64,000 nt of DNA from Hyphomicrobiales bacterium. Lineage in GTDB: Bacteria > Pseudomonadota > Alphaproteobacteria > Rhizobiales > Rhizobiaceae. The position numbers and the translations under genes are program-made. The DNA is taken from the NCBI GenBank assembly GCA_900473175.1, contig UCKM01000007.1, forward strand, positions 85,500-149,499. Direction: 5' to 3'. Positions 57,059-64,000 of the stretch are shown piece after piece. Numbering within the stretch: the first letter of the stretch is position 1; every line of letters begins with the position of its first letter. The notes below the pieces were generated by a model, which worked only from the letters and a program-made list of their open reading frames with translations, was not told where the DNA came from and did not search any database.

Positions 57059-58312
57059 ATGGCACGCATCGTGATGAAATTCGGCGGCACTTCGGTGGCC
57101 GATATTGACCGCATCCGCAATGTGGCCAGGCACGTCAAACGGGAAGTCGACGCCGGGCACGAGGTTGCCGTGGTGGTCTCGGCAATGGCAGGAAAGACCA
57201 ACGAACTTGTTGCCTGGACCCGGCAGACATCGCCGATGCACGACGCGCGCGAATATGACGCCATTGTCGCCTCGGGCGAGCAGGTTACGTCGGGCTTGCT
57301 CGCCATCGCCCTGCAGGCAATGGGCGTACACGCCCGTTCGTGGCAAGGCTGGCAGATACCGATCAAGACCGACAATGCCCATGGTGCAGCGCGGATTCTC
57401 GATATTGACGGCTCGTTCCTGATCGAACGTTTCCAGGAGGGCCAGGTTGCGGTCATCGCCGGCTTCCAGGGTATCGGCCCGGACAACCGCATTGCCACCC
57501 TTGGACGCGGCGGTTCCGATACGAGCGCTGTCGCGATCGCAGCCGCGGTGAAGGCCGATCGCTGCGATATCTACACGGATGTGGACGGCGTCTACACCAC
57601 CGATCCGCGCGTCGAGCCGAAAGCGCGCCGTCTGTCGCGGATTTCATTTGAAGAAATGCTCGAAATGGCCTCGCTTGGCGCCAAGGTCTTGCAGGTGCGA
57701 TCCGTCGAGCTTGCCATGGTGCACAAAGTGCGCACATTTGTCAGGTCCAGTTTCGAAGACCCCGATGCGCCGGGCATGGGTGATCTCATCAATCCACCCG
57801 GAACACTCATTTGCGACGAGGAAGAAATCGTGGAACAGCAGGTTGTCACAGGAATTGCCTACGCCAAGGACGAAGCCCAGATTTCGTTGCGGCGTGTCGC
57901 TGATCGTCCCGGAATTTCTGCCGGCATTTTCGGCCCTTTGGCTGAAGCCCATATCAATGTCGACATGATCGTCCAGAATATCTCCGAGGACGGGTCGAAG
58001 ACTGACATGACCTTCACCGTGCCGTCCGGCGATCTCGACAAGGCGCTCGTTGTGCTCGAGAAGGTCAAGCAGGACATTGGTTTCGACGTGATCCAGTCGG
58101 AAGCCGGGATGGTGAAAGTCTCAGTCATCGGCATCGGCATGCGCAGTCACGCCGGCGTAGCCGCGACCGCCTTCCGCGCACTCGCGGACAAGGGCATCAA
58201 TATCCGTGCCATCACAACCTCGGAAATCAAGATCTCCATCCTGATTGACGGTCCCTATGCAGAACTTGCAGTGCGCACTTTGCATTCTGTCTACGGTCTC
58301 GATAAGCATTAG
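57059..58312 (+). CDS. lysC: Aspartate kinase
   Basis: A 417-residue enzyme that phosphorylates aspartate, the first step to lysine, threonine and methionine. Kinase motifs: KFGGTSVAD at 6-14, ASGEQVTSGLLA, GRGGSDTSAVA and TDVDGVYTTDPR. From about 265 two ACT domains follow (ISLRRVADRPGISAGIF and VSVIGIGMRSHAGVAATAF), the sites of feedback control by lysine and threonine. It links with metX and lysA in the window by pathway, not by operon. ptsP follows after 119 bases. Confidence 0.95.
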   Translation: MARIVMKFGGTSVADIDRIRNVARHVKREVDAGHEVAVVVSAMAGKTNELVAWTRQTSPMHDAREYDAIVASGEQVTSGLLAIALQAMGVHARSWQGWQIPIKTDNAHGAARILDIDGSFLIERFQEGQVAVIAGFQGIGPDNRIATLGRGGSDTSAVAIAAAVKADRCDIYTDVDGVYTTDPRVEPKARRLSRISFEEMLEMASLGAKVLQVRSVELAMVHKVRTFVRSSFEDPDAPGMGDLINPPGTLICDEEEIVEQQVVTGIAYAKDEAQISLRRVADRPGISAGIFGPLAEAHINVDMIVQNISEDGSKTDMTFTVPSGDLDKALVVLEKVKQDIGFDVIQSEAGMVKVSVIGIGMRSHAGVAATAFRALADKGINIRAITTSEIKISILIDGPYAELAVRTLHSVYGLDKH

Positions 58313-58431
58313 AAACTCGCTCTGAAGAACGAGATTCTGTTTGTCGGCATCTTCGCCGGCTGACATGATGGATCGGCTGATTTGGCGAGGCCGTTGCGGC
58401 CTTGCCGATATTATATGGAGAAAGGCTCCAA

Positions 58432-60708
58432 GTGCCCACGCGCGAGCAAATAAGCGGCCCCCGTGTCATGCTGAAGCGCCTCCGCGAATTGATGGCGGAG
58501 GCCCTTGAGCCGCAGGAGAGGCTTGACCGCATTGTTCGCGAAATCGCGCAGAACATGGTCGCGGAAGTGTGCTCGTTCTATGTGCTGCGCTCGGATGGCG
58601 TTCTTGAGCTATACGCGACCGAAGGTCTGAATCCCTCCGCCGTGCACTTGGCGCAATTGCGCCTGGGGCAAGGCCTTGTCGGTACGATCGCTGCGAGCGC
58701 GCGGCCGCTCAACCTGACCGACGCCCAGACCCACCCGGCCTTCGCCTATCTGCCGGAAACGGGCGAAGAGATCTACAATTCGTTCCTCGGCGTGCCGATC
58801 CTGCGGGCAGGGCGCACGCTTGGCGTTCTCGTCGTCCAGAACAAGACCAAGCGCGTCTATCGCGAAGACGAGGTTGAAGCGCTCGAAACGACCGCGATGG
58901 TACTCGCCGAAATGGTCGCAGCCGGCGAGATACCGCGGCTCGCCCGGCCAGGCGTCGAGCTCGATCTCGGCAAGCCGATGAGCTTCAGCGGCACGGCGTT
59001 CAATGACGGCGTCGGTCTTGGCCATGTGGTGCTGCACGAGCCGCGTATTGTCGTCACCAACCTTTTCAACGAGGACATCAATACGGAAATCGACCGGCTG
59101 GAAAGCTCGCTCGGTTCCCTGCGCATCTCCATCGACGACATGCTGTCGCGGCGCGATGTGGCGTTCGAGGGCGAGCATCGCGAGGTGCTCGAAGCCTATC
59201 GCATGTTCGCTCATGACACGGGCTGGGTGCGGCGCCTGGAAGAGGCCATTCGCAACGGGCTTACCGCCGAGGCTGCGGTTGAGAAGGTGCAGAGCGATAC
59301 CCGCGCGCGGATGATGCATCTGACCGATCCCTATATGCGCGAACGCCTCAGCGATTTCGACGATCTCGCCAATCGCCTTCTGCGCCAGTTGATGGGCCGT
59401 GACGTCAAGACGATGGCGGGGTCGCTCGCCAAGGATGCCATCATCATCGCGCGCTCCATGGGCGCGGCCGAACTTCTCGACTATCCGCGCGAACGCTTGC
59501 GCGGCCTGGTGCTCGAAGACGGCGCCGCGACGAGCCATGTGGTGATCGTTGCGAGAGCCATGGGTATTCCCGTTGCCGGCCAGGTCAAGGGCGTCGTATC
59601 CATGGCGGAAAACAACGATGCCGTTATCGTCGATGGCGACGATGGCCGCGTGCATCTGCGCCCGCAGGCCGATGTGGAAGCCGCCTATTCGGAGAAGGTC
59701 AAGTTCCGCGCCAAGCGGCAGGCACTTTACCGGGAATTGCGTGACCGGCCTTCGGTGACCAAGGACGGTGTCCATATCTCGCTGTTGATGAATGCCGGTC
59801 TGCTGGTCGACCTGCCGCAACTCATGGAAGCGGGTGCGGCCGGAATCGGCCTCTTCCGCACCGAATTGCAGTTCATGGTCGCATCGACCTTCCCGCGCGC
59901 CGAACAGCAGGAGCGCCTCTATCGCTCGGTGCTCGATGCGGCTGGTGACAAACAGGTCACGTTCCGCACGCTGGATATAGGCGGCGACAAGGTCCTGCCC
60001 TATTTCCGCAGCAACGTGAACGAGGAAAATCCGGCGATGGGCTGGCGAGCGATCCGCCTGACGCTCGACCGTCCGGGATTGCTCCGCACTCAGGTCCGCG
60101 CCTTGCTGAAAGCGGCGGGCGGGCGCGAATTGCGGCTGATGATCCCCATGGTCACCGAAGTGGCGGAAGTACGCAAGGCGAGCGAACTCATCAACCGCGA
60201 GGTCCAGCACCTGTCGCGCTTTGCCTATGACCTGCCGACGCGGGTCAAGATCGGCGCAATGGTGGAGGTGCCGTCATTGCTCTGGCAGCTCGACGAGCTC
60301 ATGTCGGTGGTCGATTTCGTCTCGGTGGGTTCGAACGATCTGTTCCAGTTCGTGATGGCGGTCGACCGCGGCAATTCGATCATCACCAATCGTTTCGACA
60401 ATCTGTCCGTGCCGTTCCTGCGCGTGCTGCGCCAGATCGCCGAGGCTGGCGTGCGCAACAATACGGATGTGACGCTGTGCGGGGAGATGGCGGGCAAACC
60501 GCTGTCCGCCATGGCCTTGATCGGGCTCGGCTTCCGCTCCATCTCCATGTCGCCGGCCTCGATCGGTCCGGTCAAGGCCATGCTCGGTACGCTCGACGTC
60601 GGCGAACTCAGTGCGCAACTGAAAGATGCGATCGATAATCACGGCGAGACCGGTTCGTTGCGGCATGTCCTTACCAAGTTTGCCGAGCACGCCGGCGTTC
60701 CACTCTAG
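58432..60708 (+). CDS. ptsP: PTS-Ntr enzyme I (phosphoenolpyruvate-protein phosphotransferase)
   Basis: A 758-residue EI-Ntr, first component of the nitrogen-related phosphotransfer chain that signals carbon/nitrogen state. N-terminal GAF domain (about 20-155), then the EI N-domain, the phospho-His domain with catalytic His369 in GAATSHVV, and the PEP-binding TIM barrel with LFRTELQFM and Cys683 in LCGEMAG. The GTG at 58432 is chosen because GGAGAAAGG stands just upstream; a TTG at 58402 would add ten residues. It is directly followed by prfA, 12 bases on. Confidence 0.93.
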   Translation: MPTREQISGPRVMLKRLRELMAEALEPQERLDRIVREIAQNMVAEVCSFYVLRSDGVLELYATEGLNPSAVHLAQLRLGQGLVGTIAASARPLNLTDAQTHPAFAYLPETGEEIYNSFLGVPILRAGRTLGVLVVQNKTKRVYREDEVEALETTAMVLAEMVAAGEIPRLARPGVELDLGKPMSFSGTAFNDGVGLGHVVLHEPRIVVTNLFNEDINTEIDRLESSLGSLRISIDDMLSRRDVAFEGEHREVLEAYRMFAHDTGWVRRLEEAIRNGLTAEAAVEKVQSDTRARMMHLTDPYMRERLSDFDDLANRLLRQLMGRDVKTMAGSLAKDAIIIARSMGAAELLDYPRERLRGLVLEDGAATSHVVIVARAMGIPVAGQVKGVVSMAENNDAVIVDGDDGRVHLRPQADVEAAYSEKVKFRAKRQALYRELRDRPSVTKDGVHISLLMNAGLLVDLPQLMEAGAAGIGLFRTELQFMVASTFPRAEQQERLYRSVLDAAGDKQVTFRTLDIGGDKVLPYFRSNVNEENPAMGWRAIRLTLDRPGLLRTQVRALLKAAGGRELRLMIPMVTEVAEVRKASELINREVQHLSRFAYDLPTRVKIGAMVEVPSLLWQLDELMSVVDFVSVGSNDLFQFVMAVDRGNSIITNRFDNLSVPFLRVLRQIAEAGVRNNTDVTLCGEMAGKPLSAMALIGLGFRSISMSPASIGPVKAMLGTLDVGELSAQLKDAIDNHGETGSLRHVLTKFAEHAGVPL

Positions 60709-60720
60709 AGGTTTCTAAAA

Positions 60721-61797
60721 ATGTCCATTCCGCAGGATCGTATGGATCAGCTGCTGAAGCGTTTCTCCATGATGGAGACGCAGATGGCGAGCAATCCCGA
60801 TTCCGACACGTATGTGAGGCTTGCCTCGGAATATTCCGAGCTGGAGCCAGTTGTCGCCAAGATCCGCGATGTTCTCGCCGCACGCAGCGAAGCCGACGGT
60901 CTCGAAGCGATGCTCAACGATGCATCGACCGACAAGGACATGCGCGAACTGGCGGAAGCCGAGCTGCCGGAAATCAACGGGCGCATCGAGGAGCTGGAAA
61001 AGGATATCCAGCTTCTGCTCCTGCCCAAGGACGTCGCCGACGAGCGCAATGCCATCCTCGAGATCCGTGCCGGCACCGGCGGGTCGGAAGCGGCGCTTTT
61101 CGCCGGTGATCTCTTTCGCATGTATGAGCGCTATGCCGCCGCCAATGGCTGGAGGGTTGAACTGATTTCGGCGAGCGATGGCGAGGCCGGCGGCTACAAG
61201 GAAGTCATTGCCATGGTCTCCGGCAAGGGCGTCTTCGCCAAGCTGAAATTCGAATCCGGCGTCCACCGGGTCCAGCGCGTCCCCGATACCGAAGCCAGCG
61301 GCCGCATCCACACATCCGCCGCCACCGTCGCCGTTCTGCCCGAGGCCGAGGAAATCGACATCGACATTCGCCCTGAGGATATCCGCATCGATACCATGCG
61401 CGCCTCCGGTTCCGGCGGCCAGCACGTCAACACCACCGATTCGGCCGTGCGCATGACCCATATTCCCTCTGGAATCGTCGTCGTCCAGGCGGAGAAATCG
61501 CAACACCAGAACCGGGCCCGCGCCATGCAGGTGCTGCGTTCGCGCCTCTTCGACATGCAGCGGCAGAAGGCCGACAGCGAACGGTCCGAGGCGCGGCGCA
61601 GCCAGGTCGGTTCTGGCGACCGTTCCGAGCGCATCCGCACCTATAATTTCCCGCAGGGCCGTGTGACCGATCACCGCATCAATCTGACGCTGTACAAGCT
61701 CGACCGCATCATGGAGGGCGACATGGACGAGCTCATCGGCGCCCTGATCTCGGATCATCAGACGGCCTTGCTCGCCCAGATGAATGAGGGGCTATGA
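60721..61797 (+). CDS. prfA: Peptide chain release factor 1
   Basis: A 358-residue class I release factor for UAA and UAG. GGQ at 232-234 in [15 protein letters not shown] is the peptidyl-transferase motif. The stop-codon tripeptide region (about 184-190, [13 protein letters not shown] following) reads P-x-T type (VPDTEA) as expected for RF1. Start ATG 60721. Its stop overlaps the prmC start by four bases, so the factor and the enzyme that methylates its GGQ glutamine are made together. Confidence 0.96.
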   Translation: MSIPQDRMDQLLKRFSMMETQMASNPDSDTYVRLASEYSELEPVVAKIRDVLAARSEADGLEAMLNDASTDKDMRELAEAELPEINGRIEELEKDIQLLLLPKDVADERNAILEIRAGTGGSEAALFAGDLFRMYERYAAANGWRVELISASDGEAGGYKEVIAMVSGKGVFAKLKFESGVHRVQRVPDTEASGRIHTSAATVAVLPEAEEIDIDIRPEDIRIDTMRASGSGGQHVNTTDSAVRMTHIPSGIVVVQAEKSQHQNRARAMQVLRSRLFDMQRQKADSERSEARRSQVGSGDRSERIRTYNFPQGRVTDHRINLTLYKLDRIMEGDMDELIGALISDHQTALLAQMNEGL

Positions 61798-62657
61798 CAG
61801 GCTCAAGTCTTGCCGATGTTCACAGGAAGGCGCGCGTTTTCCTGACTAGGGCCGGTATCGAAACGGCCGCACTTGACGCTCGTCTTCTGGTTGAGTGGAT
61901 GACCGGTACCGATCAACTGGAAGCAATCCGGAATCCGAATCGCCTCATTGATGAGCCGACTGTTGCGCTCCTGGACTCAGTGCTTACCCGGCGAATCAAT
62001 GGCGAATCGGTGCACCGGATTATTGGCAAGCGTGCCTTCTTCGGTGTGGAACTGGTGCTGTCACCCGACACCTTGGAACCGCGTCCCGATACTGAAGCGC
62101 TGGTTGAACTGGTGCTCCCGTTCTTGCGCGAACGTATCGCGGAACAAGGCATTGCCGACCTCATAGACCTTGGTACGGGAACCGGCGCGATCGCAATCGC
62201 TCTGCTCGACCAGATGCCGCAATTGCGCGCGGTGGGCGCCGACATCTCGACCGGCGCCCTTGATACGGCACGCTGCAATGCCCATCTGGCTGGAGTATCC
62301 GATCGTTTCGCCGGCCTACAGACCGATTGGTTTTCTGCGGTAAGTGGCTCATATGATCTGGTAATTTCCAATCCGCCCTATATTCCGTCGATCGAGATAG
62401 TAGGCCTACAACCGGAAGTTGCGCTGCATGACCCGGTCAGAGCTCTGGATGGCGGGCCCGACGGGCTGGACCCTTACCGAATCATTGCGAGGCACAGCAG
62501 ACGGCACCTCAGAAAGGGCGGCGCTGTTGCGTTGGAGATCGGTTATGACCAACGCGGTGACATAGAGGCGATTTTCGCCAAAGCAAATTTCGTCTTGAAT
62601 GGGGTTCAGAAGGATATTGGCGGCCTTGAAAGGGCATTATTGTTCAAGCCGGCATAA
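61794..62657 (+). CDS. prmC: Release factor glutamine N5-methyltransferase
   Basis: A 287-residue methyltransferase that modifies the Gln of the GGQ motif in release factors. The SAM motif [17 protein letters not shown] and the NPPY catalytic motif at 193-196 are present, and the N-terminal [22 protein letters not shown] domain is of the HemK/PrmC type. Overlaps prfA by four bases. Base use is noticeably a little less GC-rich in this gene than in prfA, but still typical of the host. Confidence 0.94.
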   Translation: MTGSSLADVHRKARVFLTRAGIETAALDARLLVEWMTGTDQLEAIRNPNRLIDEPTVALLDSVLTRRINGESVHRIIGKRAFFGVELVLSPDTLEPRPDTEALVELVLPFLRERIAEQGIADLIDLGTGTGAIAIALLDQMPQLRAVGADISTGALDTARCNAHLAGVSDRFAGLQTDWFSAVSGSYDLVISNPPYIPSIEIVGLQPEVALHDPVRALDGGPDGLDPYRIIARHSRRHLRKGGAVALEIGYDQRGDIEAIFAKANFVLNGVQKDIGGLERALLFKPA

Positions 62658-62951
62658 AAATATTGAAAAAACGCTTGGAATTTGTCGCGAAGACGGCTAG
62701 TTTCCGGTTACCGCTCCAAACCAAACAACTCTGGTTCTGCCTATCAAGAAATTGGTACGGAAATTTCCGGGTGTTTGATTATTCTTCGGAAATAGCTTTG
62801 GAGAAAGGTTTGAGCGGCAGCACAAAAGTTTTATGAACTTTGGATGCGATTGAAGCGCGGGGCGCGCTTCAGGTCGGCACTTGAGAAGCGAAGCTTTTTG
62901 ACTCAAATGGTGAGCAAAATAGCGCCCCTGATTTTCTGAAAAGAGATAAGT
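62658..62951. other. 294-base gap between prmC and the DUF4167 gene
   Basis: No convincing gene in either strand; lower GC than its surroundings, with several A- and T-runs after prmC. It must hold the promoter of the DUF4167 gene, and AAGAGA before 62952 is that gene's ribosome site. I can point to no particular -35/-10 pair. Confidence 0.5.
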
Positions 62952-63635
62952 ATGAGGCCAGTACAGCAGAATAGGCGCATGCGCGGACGCGGTAACAACA
63001 ACCGAAAAGGTCCCAACCCACTTTCCCGCAACTACGAGAGCAACGGCCCCGACGTTAAAATCCGGGGGAACGCTCAGCACATCGCCGAAAAATATACCAC
63101 TCTTGCACGTGATGCACAGAGCAGCGGCGACCGCGTGATAGCCGAGAACTATCTTCAGCACGCCGAGCACTACAACCGAATCATTCTCGCCGCACAGGCG
63201 CAGGCCCCGGTTCAGTATCAGCGCGACGATCGCGATGATCAGGACGAGGATATGGGCTATGACGACGAGGGCAATAACGAGTCCGAGCGCATTGTCCATC
63301 AGCCGATCAACGGCAGCGGTCCGCAGCCGGTTATCCAGGGTACACCCGCCGAAGTCGCCTATGACGACGACACGGTCAGCCAGCGACAGCCGCAACAGGC
63401 GCAACCTCAGGTTCAGATTGTTGAGAGCGATGCTCCGGCATCTGCGGAGACTGCCGAGGCAAAACCTGCACGTCGCGCCCCCCGTGGCCGCCGTCCGGCG
63501 CGCCCGCGTGAGCCGCGCGTTGCTGACGAGAGCGGTGCGACGCCAAGTGCACCGGATGCCGCCAACGACCTTTCGCCGGCAGGCATTGTCGCCGAGGTAA
63601 AGAAGCGCCGGGCAGCAGTCGAATCCGACGTTTGA
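62952..63635 (+). CDS. DUF4167 domain protein (basic, low-complexity)
   Basis: A 227-residue protein. The N-terminal 80 or so residues are the DUF4167 domain: RRMRGRGNNNRKGPNPLSRNYESNGPDVKIRGNAQHIAEKYTTLARDAQSSGDRVIAENYLQHAEHYNRII. After it come an acidic stretch (DDRDDQDEDM), a Gln-rich part and a very basic patch (ARRAPRGRRPARPREPR). The pattern of RG-rich N-terminus and basic tail suggests RNA binding. The gene follows prmC in most Rhizobiales. Role not established. Confidence 0.9.
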   Translation: MRPVQQNRRMRGRGNNNRKGPNPLSRNYESNGPDVKIRGNAQHIAEKYTTLARDAQSSGDRVIAENYLQHAEHYNRIILAAQAQAPVQYQRDDRDDQDEDMGYDDEGNNESERIVHQPINGSGPQPVIQGTPAEVAYDDDTVSQRQPQQAQPQVQIVESDAPASAETAEAKPARRAPRGRRPARPREPRVADESGATPSAPDAANDLSPAGIVAEVKKRRAAVESDV

Positions 63636-63734
63636 TCTGGTCGGACGCTAATCTTTGCGCCATCCGTGTTTAAAACCGCGGGTGGCGCAATGCGTTCTGG
63701 GGACTTCCTACTTTTTTGCCGATTTTCCTGTGCG

Positions 63735-63765
63735 TGGTTCGACAAACTCACCATGAGGGAAGCGG
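63735..63765. repeat. Dispersed repeat fragment
   Basis: The stretch around GGTTCGACAAACTCACCATG is of the kind found in many copies in rhizobial genomes, where it gives rise to spurious short peptides such as MVSLSNH when translated. Here only one copy exists in the window, so the call rests on my memory of the type and not on a repeat seen in this sequence. Confidence 0.35.
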
Positions 63766-63828
63766 TTTGGATTGCAGGAGCCAACCCTTCCTGCAACTGG
63801 CATTGCCCGACCGGCATCTATTGCAACC

Positions 63829-64000
63829 GGCATAGCACCCCCCTCTGTCCTGCCGGACATCTCCCCCGCAGGGGGGAGATCAGATTGCATTGAGGACCGG
63901 TGCGTGCCTTCGGCGCTGGTGATAAGCAACAACGCCCATGACGGCTGATCTCCCCCCTTGCGGGGGAGATGGGCGGCAGCCCAGAGGGGGGTGCTATGCC
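63829..64000. repeat. Inverted-repeat intergenic element (RIME-like)
   Basis: The left arm 63829-63883 and the right arm 63945-64000 are near-perfect inverse copies: both start (read inward) GGCATAGCACCCCCCTCTG and contain CATCTCCCCC, GGGGGGAGAT and end in CAG. The arms differ at a few places (TGTCCTGCCGGA against TGGGCTGCCGCC) and by one base in length. A 61-base centre separates them. Each arm also has its own inner hairpin. The right arm reaches the window edge, so the element may be longer. Confidence 0.75.

Larger units (their letters stand above)
63636..64000. other. 365-base end region without genes
   Basis: No gene is supported. It holds a fragment of a dispersed repeat near 63735-63765 and the large inverted-repeat element at 63829-64000. 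Reading frames on the minus strand here come from the repeat DNA. Confidence 0.6.

Noticed and set aside
58609..60210. 533-codon open frame opposite ptsP
   Set aside because: Same cause: high-GC antisense openness. The product is His/Arg-rich without domains.

Overview
The window is a piece of a chromosome from a member of the Hyphomicrobiales (Rhizobiales, Alphaproteobacteria), probably near Phyllobacterium, Mesorhizobium or Brucella. This rests on gene content and order that recur in that group: gloB-methyltransferase-metW-metX-hisC-tyrC, ftsE-ftsX next to hpt and a DUF4175 protein, lysA-lptM-argH, terC-exoD, HIG1-cobO-rhomboid-etfBA-hbd, lysC-ptsP-prfA-prmC-DUF4167, and GC-rich hairpin repeats in the gaps. 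The call is made by eye from protein sequence, with no database search.

Region by region. 1-2469: end of an EamA exporter, a cupin_5 protein, glyoxalase II and a methyltransferase. 2479-8127: methionine (metX, metW) and histidine/tyrosine (hisC, tyrC) synthesis, a DUF2125 envelope protein and a ChaC-type cyclotransferase. 8170-12046: plsC, a YdcF protein, ftsX, ftsE and a small membrane protein. 12139-21100: hpt, the large DUF4175 protein, lysA, lptM, argH, a TlpA-type thioredoxin and a DEAD-box helicase. 21254-28069: yaiI-exoD-terC, hbd-etfA-etfB and rhomboid-cobO-HIG1, mostly leftward operons. 28115-34256: SDR, YihY, EamA, gluQRS, an AlkA-type glycosylase, an HNH protein, a DsbB-type protein and a YqaA protein.

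34513-39509 is the one clearly accessory stretch. It begins at tRNA-Leu(CAA) and ends at an exact 16-base copy of that tRNA's 3' end, with a third imperfect copy in between. This is the layout left by site-specific integration into a tRNA gene. The cargo is a small ABM-like protein, a sulfatase remnant and two tandem exported DUF1254/DUF1214 proteins, one Tat-type and one Sec-type. No integrase is visible. Just beyond lie a 52-residue lipoprotein and an outer-membrane channel-like protein.

40827-43546 holds a CelD/GNAT-like protein and a flippase, likely for surface polysaccharide. 43688-63635 is again core: secA, a parvulin isomerase, argJ, GNAT, a Nudix enzyme, a methyltransferase, comF, grxC, a nitrilase, DUF1178, EamA, a cation/proton exchanger, ubiG, lysC, ptsP, prfA, prmC and DUF4167. 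The window ends in a 172-base inverted-repeat intergenic element.

I did not find an unmistakably new molecular system. The best leads are the tRNA-Leu relic with its nested attachment-like repeats and DUF1254 cargo, the unannotated small lipoprotein beside the channel protein, the perfect inverted repeat before the small membrane gene at 11750, and the terminal repeat element. No CRISPR array, rRNA, transposase or restriction system was seen.
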